Notes under the pieces: model-generated
What the model saw: only the letters and a program-made list of their open reading frames with translations
Database searches by the model: none
Told to the model about the DNA's origin: nothing
Assembly (NCBI GenBank): GCA_009760855.2
Contig: WPIO01000009.1
Location: forward strand, 5,462,001-5,526,000
From: Cristatella mucedo
Lineage: Eukaryota; Bryozoa; Phylactolaemata; Cristatellidae
Length of the DNA stretch: 64,000 nucleotides
Direction: 5' to 3'
Part shown: in pieces, positions 35,171-46,914 of the stretch
How the letters are laid out: each line of letters opens with the position of its first letter
Numbering within the stretch: position 1 is the stretch's first letter
Translations under genes and position numbers: made by a program

Positions 35171-35262
35171 CTGCGAAGGCAAACGCTGGGCACCGGCAGG
35201 GGTACTCAGACGTTCAGAAACGTCCTCTGCCTCCATGGTGGTGTTCGTGTTCTCCTGCTCAG
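35171..35262 (-). pseudogene. PSMD4 (fragment): Captured RPN10/PSMD4 exon, ubiquitin-interacting motif
   Basis: Minus-strand translation gives PTEEIAYTLHMSLAEQENTN, then an acidic linker ending RLPSQ at the donor. The E-E-x-x-A-Y-x-x-x-M-S-L core is the second ubiquitin-interacting motif of RPN10, which binds ubiquitin chains on proteasome substrates. One residue is missing from the acidic run compared with the usual TEEEQIAYAMQMSL. The upstream exon boundary is not clear; a ttaag at about 35327-35331 is a weak acceptor. Confidence 0.8.
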
Positions 35263-35578
35263 CGAGCGACATGTGCAGTGTGTACGCAATTTCTTCCGTG
35301 GGCACCCGAAGAAGGCACCGGCGGTTGTCTTAAATCAGTCATCAATCTTGAGCTACTTCTCGAAAAAATAGGCTCAATTTTCGCGATCAAGCCCCGGATC
35401 CTTGCCTTGGATCTGGTCAGCCGCTGCGCACTTGCGAAATAAAAATCATCGTTTTCGAAATCGCTGTCTTTCTGCCGACGAGTAGAACTCGACGAGCCCG
35501 ACATTTGTAGACTATTTGCATATAATTTGGACCAATATTCAGGTAGTTATAGCAGTCCGCGAGCACCCGGATTACCAT
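35263..35578 (-). CDS. Unassigned frame beside the right TIR
   Basis: A minus-strand frame starts with a true ATG at 35502-35504 (MSGSSSSTRRQKDSDFEND) and runs in a different phase over the UIM exon to 35259. It may be the start of a gene of the transposon on this strand, or part of the captured host sequence. No family recognised. Confidence 0.25.
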
Positions 35579-35608
35579 GGTAACCCGAGTTACTGCCATA
35601 GGGCTCAT

Positions 35609-36230
35609 ATGATAAACCGCTTCGGCTCGCCTGCACAAGTTTTTTCTGTCAGATGAGCTTTTTCAAACTGCCTTAGCTTTTTACCAACTGCTTGTGGTCC
35701 TTATGGATAGGATCATGGGTCTACTGGCTGCAATAAGGAAATGCGTCGGGGTTGGGTGAGAGAGAAACGGTCAACTCTTCTGAAGCTAGTAAGGCTGTGC
35801 TCCGTAAGCAACACACACGATGATGCAGCGACGACTGAGCACCTGCTTTCAGTCTGCCGTCTTGTTCCACAGCTTAACGACGGCTGAGCACCACCTGGCT
35901 ATGCGAGCTACTATCAAAAGATCTCAAATAGTGAGTTCGTTCCAATTGGCACCAACACACCATTGGTGAGCAGCCCTCTGGTTCAGCTCCGTATGTGACC
36001 GGCGATAGCAGCCAGTTATTGGATAAATTCGCACCTGGAAGAAAATACTTCGACCGCGAATCGTCTCCGTTTCTGCGTTTCCATAACAGAAGAGGTATCT
36101 GAGTCAGGGTACAAGCCATTCATTACTTTAGTGCTGTGGCGGCTTCCTTAAGCTTGGATGCAGGCATTACCTAACTCGCATGTTTTGCTCCTCAAATAGT
36201 ACCAGTAAGTGTTGATGGAAGCAGAAAGCT
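35609..36230. other. Intergenic stretch, nothing recognised
   Basis: No clear repeat or gene. Confidence 0.45.
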
Positions 36231-36945
36231 GTGTGCAAGAATGCAAGTAGCCGCATATGTCGACAAACTCACTGCTTGCTCGTCTATCGGCCTGAGCACT
36301 CAGGCACTTACAGCCGGTGCAAAACTTTGCAGCTAGGCTTGTCTGTCCTGAGCGTTGTAGCTGCTACATTATACCACTTCTCGCTCACCTGCACTTGCTC
36401 CCAGTCAAGCAACGCATCGACTTTGAGGTTTCGTCACTCACTTTTACGCCAATTCATTCTTTGGCTCCATCCTACCTATCGGATCTGCTCCCACACCAGG
36501 CTAAACATCGCACCACCTGCTTTTTGCAATCTAACTGTTTACCTATACCGTACAAATCACAAGTCCTTTGAAGACCATACCTTTAGTTCGTATGCTCCCA
36601 TAGCCTGGAACAAATTCCCGACTTGCGTCACGACATCTCCTGACTTGTCCAAATTTAAAAAGAAGCTAAAAATCCATCTATTTATGGAAGCATTTAGTGG
36701 GTTCCTGCAGTTTGTCCTTTATGTGCTTATATGTGCTGACACCATGCATGCTGCCACTAACCTACTTGCGTGCTGACCCTGTGCATGTCACCCCTAGCCA
36801 TGTTATTCTAGTTGTTTATTAAGCATGCTTCCGCTAACCATTCGATCGTGCCTCCTTTGCAGTAAATGTAAAGTGCCTAGAAAGAGGTTGAGTTCTCTGA
36901 GAACGCTATATCAAATGTATTATTATTGTTATTATTATTATAAGG
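36231..36945 (+). mobile_element. 5'-truncated LINE copy
   Basis: Plus-strand C-terminal LINE domain (SLAPSYLSDLLPHQAKHRTT near 36480), 3' UTR, stem-loop tail at 36865-36910 (outer stem broken) and ATT repeats. Confidence 0.8.
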
Positions 36946-37140
36946 TAAGGGTAAGAGAAAAAGAAAAAAATGAGTACGATTGAACTGATTTAATGAAAGA
37001 ATAGACTTAGGCGAAGTGCGAGGCAGAAAGAAGGCAAGTGCGCTCGGCCGTTTCACAAAACTAGCCCTCTTGGATGCGTGCTGATGGGACACAAGCATGC
37101 TGACCCCGAGCTGACGACGCTCTACCATTTACCAGTCGCC

Positions 37141-37297
37141 GGCTCTTGTCCCCGGATCTTAGTCTAGAGGTAAAGTGCTCGAACCTCACGACCCAGGTCA
37201 TTGGTTTGAGTCCTGCAGCAGGCAACCCTTTATTGTCAGCTACAAGCTGAGTGACTGCCACAAAAGTTCTTCTGCTGCTTTATAAATAAGTATATTT
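37141..37297 (+). mobile_element. tRNA-derived SINE, family B
   Basis: ttagtctagaggtaaagtgc (box A-like), ggtcattggtttgagtcctg (box B-like), then caaccctttattgtcagcta and gccacaaaagttcttctgct. Confidence 0.6.
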
Positions 37298-37317
37298 AAA
37301 TATAATTTATTTTTATT

Positions 37318-37595
37318 GCGCCCCAAGAGAACTTGGTGTCATTCAGGAGCTTCACATATGCCTCGGGGCTCTAGCCCACAACCTCAGCCAGGCCTTGATC
37401 GGGGCGAGCACCTTCGGTATTACTAACCATGTTATTCATGTTTTTTATCAAGCATGATATTACTCACCATTCGATCGCATTTCACTTTGCAGCAAAGGTG
37501 AAGCGCCTAGAAAGAGATTGAGTTTTTAGGGCACTTTATCAAGTGCATTATCATTATTATTATACCTTAACCGCTGGACCAAACCAGCTCGGCTG
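37318..37595 (-). mobile_element. SINE A split by a LINE tail
   Basis: Antisense SINE A: tail side gcgccccaagagaacttggt at 37319, box B side at about 37360-37400, then gcgagcacctt at 37404-37414. The rest of box A (accttaaccgctggaccaaa) appears only at 37564, after the insertion. An uninterrupted copy of this junction is at 62622-62650. Confidence 0.75.
37415..37563 (+). mobile_element. LINE 3' tail inserted in SINE A, with 5-bp target duplication
   Basis: actaaccatgttattcatgt, then the stem-loop tail gaagcgcctagaaagagatt and ATT repeats. The word acctt is present on both sides (37410-37414 and 37564-37568), as a target-site duplication. Confidence 0.75.
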
Positions 37596-37599
37596 TTGA

Positions 37600-38980
37600 T
37601 AGATGCCGTAGTAAATGAGGCTGTAGAATCAGCTAACCATTTCCCTTTTAATTGTATGCAGTGGTAGGAGAGCCTCCCAGTGGGCAATACAGAATTGCAC
37701 TTACCTACGACTAGGGCGGCGAAGTGCGAGCGCCTTAAGCCTTAAGGCTACGTCTGGGGGGAGACTTGGCTACGACTGGGGGGAGCCGGCGATACGCGAT
37801 TAGCGGGACGGGGACAGCAAGGATGTGTTCCCTTGGCATGAATTCGCGGGGGGGGGGTGAGGCTTTCGAGAAACGACCGACTGTATATGTATTCGATCTG
37901 GCTCACACTTTGCCGCAGTCCATTCATAAGTTAAATCCGCTCAATCGAAACCGTCTTTCTCTCTCACGCACTTTCACTTGCTCTTGCTCTCCAACTTCAA
38001 ATCCACATCATCCAGCGGCGTACCCCAAGATAATAAGTACGACGATAATGAGGCCTGTTATTCGTTGGAGAACAGAAATAACATGAAATGCTCTGCCATT
38101 CGCCACATGTCATTACTGCGGGCAATCAATCCGTATTGCCTCCTCTTCAGCGCCCGGCTGCTGCTTTGAAAGGGCTGCTGTGGCAGCAAGCGAGTCTATC
38201 AAGAGCCTTGATCCTGAAGGATGAAACGGTCAAGCCTCCGCCATAATCTCCGTCTGGCCTGTTAATTATATAATTAAAGGAAAGCATGTCGGATTCGAAG
38301 CGACAGCCGTGCGTACCTGCGCGCGCGCAGTCTAAAAGAGTTGTAGGGTCCGTAATGCAATCAATAAGCTCACCTACAGCGTTTGCTAGCTTATTAAATT
38401 CGTATACGTCCGTGCCGCACAGCCGTTGTCTGGCCGTATTACCCAAGGTAGCACTTGTTCCAAGCACTCTCTGGCTAGCTACATTAGGTCACGTAATCGG
38501 CTAGCCAAGCCGGCTCGCCGATCGTTCTCCATCTTGCATTTCGTGGTGCAGTGTTGCTCTATTCCGAGATCCTCTTTTTATCGGGGAGCCATTGTTCTTC
38601 AGCTATTGGTTCCGTATCTTCGCTATCGGACTCTGCGTCTTGGCGCTTGGCGTTGAAGGTGGGCAACATCATCCTGACGGCATCGTCCGAGCTTATTTTG
38701 GTGTCTGAGTTTGCCGAACCTTCGTCCTTACTTATGGCCCTCTGATCCCATTAATGATACAGAAGGTTGCGATGAATAATAAAAGGTCTCTGGCCAGGCT
38801 CTTCTATGAGGTACGGCTTATCTCACATTGGATGACAGCCGGTCCCCCTTCAATGGGGCTGCAACTTCGCACTAGCACCCGTCTTTTGCTACCAACAGCG
38901 AAGCCACACCGGCAGGCCTTCTTGGAAGGTAATAAATTTGAGTTATATCATGCTGACGTGCATGCTAGATTTGGCTAAAC
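37600..38980. other. Intergenic stretch
   Basis: Short frames only. The minus frame 38147-38467 follows the integrase scrap on the same strand and could be LTR-element debris, but I see no motif. Confidence 0.4.
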
Positions 38981-38985
38981 AAAAG

Positions 38986-39312
38986 CTAGCTCACCATTAG
39001 GAAAGCTTCATTCAGCCGAGTCTTATAGGCCACGGTGCAGGGTACATCGTTATCAACTTGAGCAGGTCTAGCGTTCCTTAGCATAGAGGATGATATGTCG
39101 GAGAGCGCTTGGGCATTCTTCGACCAGTAGATGACTTCGCACGGACTCGTTTTTGTACTTAAATGCTGAGTGCAATTGTAAGCTAAGGTAGAATAGAGAA
39201 TCCTCGCGTCCCAGTCGAATTGGTCATATCTTCTAGCAATCACAGGTGATCGCCTAACGTTCTTTTACACCGCTCAACTCTACCATTGCTGGCTGCGTGC
39301 GCCACGCTCGTC
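38986..39312 (-). pseudogene. Ty3/Gypsy-like integrase remnant
   Basis: Minus strand: HAASNGRVERCKRTLGDHL near 39290-39250, the typical catalytic-core helix of retroviral-type integrases, then after a stop and frame change WDARILYSTLAYNCTQHLST and KTSPCEVIYW, the usual continuation of the core. Only this segment remains. Confidence 0.72.
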
Positions 39313-39487
39313 CGAGCCTTTGTCAGAACGTTCGTCACGTGTGGAGAAGCCTGCTCACGTGACTGAGGAGCCGACGATCAAGTACCGTTCACTGCCGAGA
39401 AAACACCACCCGAGCGTCGCTGTCCAAGTGAGGGGCCAAACTGCTGCGGCAACTTTCGGACGTGCATTGACCGGCCATTGCCTAAGA

Positions 39488-39540
39488 CTCCAAGTCGGCG
39501 GTTCTCAACCTGTGGAAGGTTGAGAACCGCTGCTCCAAGT
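39488..39540. mobile_element. 37-bp hAT-type remnant: two TIRs within an 8-bp target duplication
   Basis: ctccaagt occurs at 39488-39495 and 39533-39540. Between them (39496-39532) are two 16-nt inverted copies of C[AG]GCGGTTCTCAACCT, separated by five bases. The sequence matches the well-known hAT terminal word CAGnGGTTCTCAACCT, and 8-bp target duplications are the hAT hallmark. Nothing of the interior survives. Confidence 0.75.
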
Positions 39541-39599
39541 CGTCACAGGTCATCGCCTATGCGGACGCTTCTGTGATGCCTAGAGAACATCTGCGAATT

Positions 39600-39832
39600 T
39601 AAAAGTCTAAACAATGCGCCTGCTGCCACTAACCATAATTGAATGCTGACCCTGTGCAGGTCACCCCTAACCATGTTCTTTTTGTCGTTTACCGAGCATA
39701 CTACCGCTAACCATTCGATCGTGCTTCCTTTGCAGCCGATTTAAAGTGCCTAGAAAGAGATTGAGTTATCCGAGGGCACTATATAAAATATATTATTATT
39801 GTTATTACTATTATTATTATTATTATAACGAT
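39600..39832 (+). mobile_element. LINE 3' end
   Basis: 3' UTR and tail; the outer stem is GTGCC/GGCAC, a fully paired variant, and the end is ATT repeats. Confidence 0.75.
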
Positions 39833-40265
39833 ATTACCCTTGCCGCCAGTAGCATCGAGTGAGCCCCTGTGTAGCTTGCACTGGCACTTGTTGCTATGCT
39901 TATGTGTTCATATCTAACCCGTCTAGTGTGCTATGTCTTATGTGTTCATATCTAACCGGTGTCCCTCTGTCCCAGTGGTTTCAGGGGTATGTGTGGGTAA
40001 CACGTGAACTACTTGGCACGGTGGGTCGCGATGGCGCGTCTCGGCTAGATTTAAAAGTCTGGAGACGACGGCACCCAATAATAATACCTTAGTCCGCTGC
40101 CTCCAACGCTACCTGAGGAGGTCGGATTTTTTTCATCGCAACAATTAAACGATGAGCACGACGCGACGAAAGCGGTGCCGATACCGCATCAGCGGCAGGA
40201 GAAGGACAGCGGCAGCGGTGGCGTGCGCTCGCTCGCTCGCTCGCGCTGCTCTGTGCGCTGGCTCT
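39833..40265. other. Intergenic stretch
   Basis: Contains a 24-bp approximate direct repeat (cttatgtgttcatatctaac) at 39899-39918 and 39939-39958. No gene. Confidence 0.5.
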
Positions 40266-40319
40266 CGCTGTCTCTGCTCCTCCTGCTGCGCTCCGTGGGC
40301 AGGAGGAGCAGAGACAGCG
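40266..40319. repeat. Perfect 21-bp inverted repeat, 12-nt loop
   Basis: Arms 40266-40286 and 40299-40319 (gctgtctctgctcctcctgc and complement), no mismatches. Followed at about 40325-40405 by a very diverged LINE/SINE tail. Could fold as a stem-loop RNA; no proof of transcription. Confidence 0.85.
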
Positions 40320-40405
40320 CGATGAGCACACGAATCAATATTGAGATTGATTTCTTAGAGGTTGCTATATCAAGTTTATTGTTAATGTTAATATTCACAG
40401 TTGGA

Positions 40406-40965
40406 GAAGGAAGTGCGAGAAACACTGTAGAGTTGTGACGCCGAGAGATGAAGAGGCCGAGGAAGATAAAAAAAAAACAACAAAGGCAGCTAGGGGAAGA
40501 AAGAGAGTAGGTGGACAAAGAGAGAACAGAGACGCGTGCGAGCGGTGTTGAAAAAGATGCATCGTTTGTATAATGAGTGAAAAAAGAGGGGGAAATGAAA
40601 ACATTTTAGTGTGAGAACGAGGATGCGTACGGCAGCAATCCGACGTGGGTAGCTGGAGGCATTAAGCTGATTACGATAAATTAGCTTTCGTTAATTAATG
40701 AATTCGTCAAGCCACCGTAACGCCAACAATTTGCTGACGAAGGAATGCCAGGCCATCGACCAGTCTCGGCTGAGCGCGATCACTGATAGAAGAGCTATAC
40801 ATAACAAAAATGACAGCAACGGAGACAATTATGGTGACAGAGAGGAAAGGACATTGTGGGTACTGGAGAAGTGAGGGTAGAAATAGCAGAGTAGAAGATG
40901 GAGAGGTAAAGAGGGAACTGTGAGATGGGTGCTTGTTCCTTGAAAAATAGACCAAGCAGACCCCC
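40406..40965. other. Purine-rich intergenic stretch
   Basis: Plus strand is strongly purine-rich (gaaagagagagg-type words); no gene. Confidence 0.45.
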
Positions 40966-41031
40966 ATAAAGTGCCTTAAAAACGATTTATTTCTCTTGGG
41001 ACGCTTTGAAAATGTGTTTCAACTACAATCG

Positions 41032-41071
<40 letters not shown>

Positions 41072-41074
41072 AAG
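40966..41074 (+). repeat. LINE/SINE 3' tail with (ATT)n
   Basis: aaagtgccttaaaaacgatt, atttctcttgggacgctttg, then 13 or so ATT units. Confidence 0.6.
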
Positions 41075-41660
41075 TTTGGAAAGGCAGTGACGACCCGGAG
41101 TAAATAAGGAAGCGAAAAGAGAACAGATAAGAGGAAGTAGGAGGTTGTTTAAAGCGCGATTTAAAAATGGACAGAGAACCAGCAGTGAGGAAGCGGGTGA
41201 AACTGGAGTTAGAGACGTCGTAAGAGTAGAGGAGAGCAATGCTGAGGCAGCAGCTGTACACGCGTGGGTTTGGGTTATAAAGAGAGAGGCAAGACGGAGC
41301 AAGAAATGGGAAAGAAAGGAAACCGGAAAGAGAAACAGAAAAAGAGAGAGGATTGAGAGATAGATAGAGAGATAGAGTGAGATAGAACAGAGAATGGAAG
41401 GAGTCGACACCTAATTAAGGCAGAGTTGGAAGATAGAAAAGGGATACTAATAGGATAGATAGAAGTGAAAGACGAAGATGGAAACGCGGAGGAGCTGGAA
41501 ATTGAGAAAAGAAAACTGAAGGTCCCGGACCCCTTCGTAGAGGCACATTATTCTCCACGCCCATGTTCCTTTCTCCCCGAACTATAGAGCGGGCCTCCGG
41601 CGACTCCAAATGCGGTGTGGACCTTTACCTAACTTCTCTCGGTGTCCGCCAGCGGTGCAC
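41075..41660. other. Purine-rich intergenic stretch
   Basis: Purine-rich plus strand with many short GA/GATA words; no recognised gene. Confidence 0.45.
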
Positions 41661-41665
41661 ATGCA

Positions 41666-43080
<1,415 letters not shown>

Positions 43081-43082
43081 AT

Positions 43083-43137
43083 CCATATATATATATATCC
43101 ATCATATATATATATATATCCATATATATATCCATCC

Positions 43138-43190
<53 letters not shown>

Positions 43191-43217
43191 CACGTGTGTG
43201 TGTGTGTGTGTGCGTAT
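43083..43217. repeat. Compound (TA)n-(TCCA)-(TG)n microsatellite
   Basis: Blocks of atatat separated by ccatcc words, then TG repeats. Confidence 0.95.
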
Positions 43218-43309
43218 GTAAGTTACCAGTATATGAGTGAACAAATCGGCATGTAGTGCATATATTAGGCTCGTGTGTATCACGTGACTGAATCTTCCGA
43301 ACTGAATCT

Positions 43310-43490
<181 letters not shown>

Positions 43491-43514
43491 TAGTTCTTGA
43501 GCTTGCAGTGGCAA

Positions 43515-43798
43515 ACTATATAATAATAATAATAATAATAGAAATAATAATAATACATTTGATAAAGCCCCCTCAGAGAACTCAATCTCTTTCTAGGCGC
43601 TTTAAATTGTCTGCAAAGGAAACGCGATTGAATGGTGAGTGGCATCATGCCTGATAAACAGCACGAATGACATGGTTAGGGGTGACATGCACAGGGTCAG
43701 CATGCAAGTGTGGTTAGTGGCAGCATGTACAGTGTCAGCAAGCGTAATTTTAAGTTCTTTTTAAATGTGGTCAAGTCAGGGGATGTTGTGACGCAAGA
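43515..43798 (-). mobile_element. LINE 3' end, minus strand
   Basis: AAT repeats at 43518-43556 (ATT on the minus strand), stem-loop tail, 3' UTR, and then, after a deletion at about 43749, a scrap of the coding end (tcttttttaaatgtggtcaa-like). Confidence 0.75.
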
Positions 43799-44075
43799 CA
43801 TTAGATTTAAAAAAAAGCTAAAAATATGCATTGAGTCTGTGTGATTTGTCCTTTCTATGCTTATGCGTGCTGCAACTTCGCATGCAGCCACTAACCATTT
43901 TTGCATGCTGACCACGTGCATGTCACCTCTAACCATGTTATGCTTGTATTCATTGAGCATGCTAATACCAATCATTCGATCATGCTTCCTTGACGGCAAA
44001 TGTAAAGTGACAGGAAAGATATTGGGTTCTCTGAGGGCACTATAACAAATGTATTATTATTATTGTTATTATTTC
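43799..44075 (+). mobile_element. LINE 3' end, plus strand, abutting the previous one
   Basis: End of coding region, 3' UTR and tail (gtgacaggaaagatattggg), ATT repeats at 44050-44073. Together with 43515-43798 it forms a head-to-head pair with a tail at each outer end. Confidence 0.75.
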
Positions 44076-45350
44076 AGGCTGCATTCGCTGAACGCTATAG
44101 CAGCCGAGCGGTCGCTGAGTTTGCTGCATCGAACGCTATCCATGGACGACTAGTCACATACTTTTCCTTTATGAAAAAAGAACATAGCGAAGCGACTCTC
44201 TCGAGTCCTGCAGATCGGCCGTGAGCTTTGCAATAGCTCGATAGAGTATAAAGATCTCTGCTGGCGGGATTCACCGTAATAAGGTCACAACAGGGTAAGT
44301 GGAAGTGAGGCAGGCTGACGTCACGCCCTAGCGAGAGGGCGGCAGTGCACACAGTAGTACACTCCGGTGAGCACTGCATTCGGTCGCCGAGTCAGCGCTC
44401 GCAGGCGGCAGCGGCCGGTGCAGACTTCTCTCTCTCTCTCCTCACGGAGGTAGAATCGCTCAGCCACGAACCACTGACTGCTTCGAATCGATGCAGAGAT
44501 CACTTCCGCCGTCGGTTGCGAATCTGAAAGGGCCAGCGAGCGTCCGGTCGTTACGTTGCTATCTGAGTGAGCAGCCTCGACACGTGCTCGCCGTTGCAGC
44601 TTGCGATGGAAATCTTGAGAGGAAATAACTCAAGGAAGGGGTGGTGCGAGGGTTGTAGGGCAAGAATCCCTACCCACCCGAACTAAGTGTCCGAGCGACA
44701 CCGATCGCCTCAACTCGGACGCTACAGGCGAGCAGTGCCGTTCGTGTGAAAATTCTTGCGTCACGTTTGCCCTGTCCGCCTGGCGTCGGTTCCGCTTAGG
44801 CTTCTGTCGTCGATGCACACGTCACCGAGACTGGGGAGGCGGCGGCGGCGGCCCAGAGGGAAGATGGAAGAGAACGCGGTCGGTCCTACGTCTTGGCCGC
44901 GTACTTCTCGGCCAAGACGTAAGTAAGACGCGAGGAGAAGCCACGAGCAAGCGACCAAGCATGCGTGATGTTAAGGGCACACGCTCCGAGTTGCCTGGAA
45001 AGGCGTGGCGAACATGACGAGCATAATCATGCGTGCGCTCCGCGAGAGCTCTTGCTTATGGGAAACCACGAGCTGCTTGTTCACATAGGAATCCGGTCAT
45101 TAGGAGGCGGACGATAAAGGCAAATCTCGGAACGATTTTCCGGACTTTATTTGACGATTCTCGGCGGTCTACGTGCAATAACAAAAATCACGAGACGAAA
45201 TATGGGCACATTCCGCTAAAGGGCATCGCCGAAAATGGAGGTTGGAGAGTGCAAGAACTGAGGACGAAAGCAGGAACTATCTGGCGAGTCGTGACTTGCG
45301 GTCAAAAATCTTACAACCCGATCCACTGATCGCGAGAAGGTATCTGTAAT
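44076..45350. other. Intergenic stretch with a small hairpin
   Basis: A perfect 12-bp inverted repeat (tacgtcttggcc) lies at 44887-44898 and 44910-44921. GC-rich patches; no gene supported. Confidence 0.45.
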
Positions 45351-45355
45351 AATGT

Positions 45356-45625
45356 AATGTAATGTATCTCCGTCAGTAACTCCACAAAGTCAAAAAGACC
45401 ATGTGGGTGTTACGCAGGAGAGTTTTGTATGGCGCACTCACAGCCTAAGCGGCTTTCGGTACGCATTCGGTAGCCAACAGACTTCGTCTCACGCAACAAA
45501 GAGAAAGTGGGAAGCATAGCAGAGTTAGGAGAGCAGTTGAGGTAGTGAGTAGCATAGAAGTAGCAGTTCAGGACCGCTGAAAAAGATGTGCCATAGTCGG
45601 CAGTTGGAGAGTAGATGTCGAGAAT
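45356..45625 (-). mobile_element. Retroelement 'C', longer copy
   Basis: Reverse copy of the insert at 18248-18524: 3' tail repeats taatg at 45350-45365, then gtgggtgttacgcaggagag and a minus-strand frame 45410-45631 (LPTFSLLRETKSVGYRMRTE ... CAIQNSPA) that ends just before the 3' UTR. Confidence 0.7.
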
Positions 45626-45920
45626 AACCACTCAAAGCGCAAGCAGGTGCAAGAGCAGAATAGTCTTGCCGCGTAGCGTATGGCTCCCGCCCGCGCGTCA
45701 TGCCGCGTCTGGGGGTTCGATATAATTATGAATTTACGAGGAGCCGTGGCGCTCCCAAGCGCTTTCAAGTGGCGGCCTGTAATTAACCCACAAGGATTGC
45801 CTGATATGACTTACCTGCAACTAACGGTCTGGACGGTGGCTTAGCTAAGTAATTCAGTGCGGCGGATACTTAACACTGGGAAGATCAGCCGAGCAGCAGC
45901 AGCAGCGAAGAGTCATTAAT
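45626..45920. other. Downstream region of the STUM-like gene
   Basis: No feature recognised. Confidence 0.4.
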
Positions 45921-45924
45921 ATTC

Positions 45925-46027
<103 letters not shown>

Positions 46028-46353
46028 GACAGCGGCCGGTCTGCAGCAATAGACAAGCTTGAACCGCCGAAACGGTGACCGGCATGCTCTATTCGCTTCG
46101 CTCGATTCTCGCTGGTTCCTGTGGATGGGGAGAATTCCGGATCCAACGGCGCCGCGAAGCAAACGTCCCCTGGCTATTTTCCGGAACATTTTCCCGTTCG
46201 GTCGCCGTTCGCTGCCGTTAGCCGGTGCTGCCTCGGCTGGGCACGATCGGCCCGAAACTGCATCACGCCCACTCGTCGCACGGACGACGCGGTGAGATTC
46301 CTTCGCTCGTCTTCCAAAAGCGCGACGCCAGTAAAGCAGCGCGCCCACGTCTT

Positions 46354-46679
46354 TCACCGCTGCGTAATTCGCTGAACGAACTCGGCGGAGGAATCGCGAG
46401 AAGCGCTCGCTCGCTCGCGAGAACGAGCGAGAATTGGAGAGGCGGCACTCAAGGTCTCCTCAAAAGCGCGCCGCCGGGTCGGTCGCGTCGCACAGGTGTC
46501 GCAGCGTACCAGCTCCAGATATTCAATCGCCCAGACGATGCTCCAGCACCAGCCGACGATCACGACGGCCGTGATCAGCTGCAGAAAGCCGGCGAGCACG
46601 TTTATGGCGAAGTTTCTTCGCTTTTCGCCGGCGCTCAAGGTCGTCGCTCCGAAGCTGAACGGCGACGAAACCAGCGTGC
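46354..46679 (-). CDS. STUM-like: STUM/SPEC3-like gene, exon 2
   Basis: Exon begins at 46679 after a strong acceptor (ccgccgccgctgcag). It completes the glycine split by the intron and continues TLVSSPFSFGATTLSAG, then EKRRNFAINVLAGFLQLITA and VVIVGWCWSIVWAIEYLEL. This is the second half of STUM/SPEC3 proteins: the end of membrane segment 1 (PGLGTFVSAF in human STUM), a short loop, and membrane segment 2 ending IVMVGWIMSIFWG. The loop lacks the cysteines seen in vertebrate copies. The frame then runs for about 45 more residues (to TGA at 46354-46356), rich in Arg and Ser and longer than the short tail of human STUM; a possible donor (ctg-gtacgc) after YLEL could instead lead to a further exon. 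So the extreme C-terminus is uncertain. Confidence 0.85.
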
Positions 46680-46845
46680 CTGCAGCGGCGGCGGCGGAAA
46701 ATGGCGCCGGAAGTCACGCTTCTCGCACACAGTGGTTACGCCCGCTGACAGAATGGCGCGGAGCCGCGCGAGGTGCCGCCCGTTTCCGCAGAGGCTCGGA
46801 CCGAAGCCGAGGTGCGGACCGCTACCTCGAGGCGAAACTGTCCCG

Positions 46846-46914
46846 CGTAGCCCCCACATAGTCTTTGTGGCTTAGTGGAGTTACAGACAGAGATACATTA
46901 CATTACGTTGGAGC
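46846..46914 (+). mobile_element. Retroelement 'C', tail only
   Basis: tagcccccacatagtctttg, cttagtggagttacagacag, then cattacatta. About 65 bases, the shortest of the three copies, in the STUM intron close to exon 2. Confidence 0.65.

Larger units (their letters stand above)
32954..35608. mobile_element. DNA transposon, 2.65 kb, with 30-bp terminal inverted repeats
   Basis: Terminal inverted repeats at 32954-32983 and 35579-35608 match at 27 of 30 positions; both start atgagccc and share tggcagtaac and cgggttacc. A further palindrome (ttaccatggtaa) lies just inside the right end. If the ends are at GAGCCC, both are flanked by AT, so the target duplication may be the dinucleotide AT; this is not decisive. 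Inside are a broken transposase-like gene (+) and an antisense piece of RPN10. Superfamily not assigned. Confidence 0.85.

Noticed and set aside
46225-46875. 216-residue plus-strand frame opposite STUM exon 2
   Set aside because: Shadow of the GC-rich exon and flank; no domain, while the minus strand carries a clear STUM motif.
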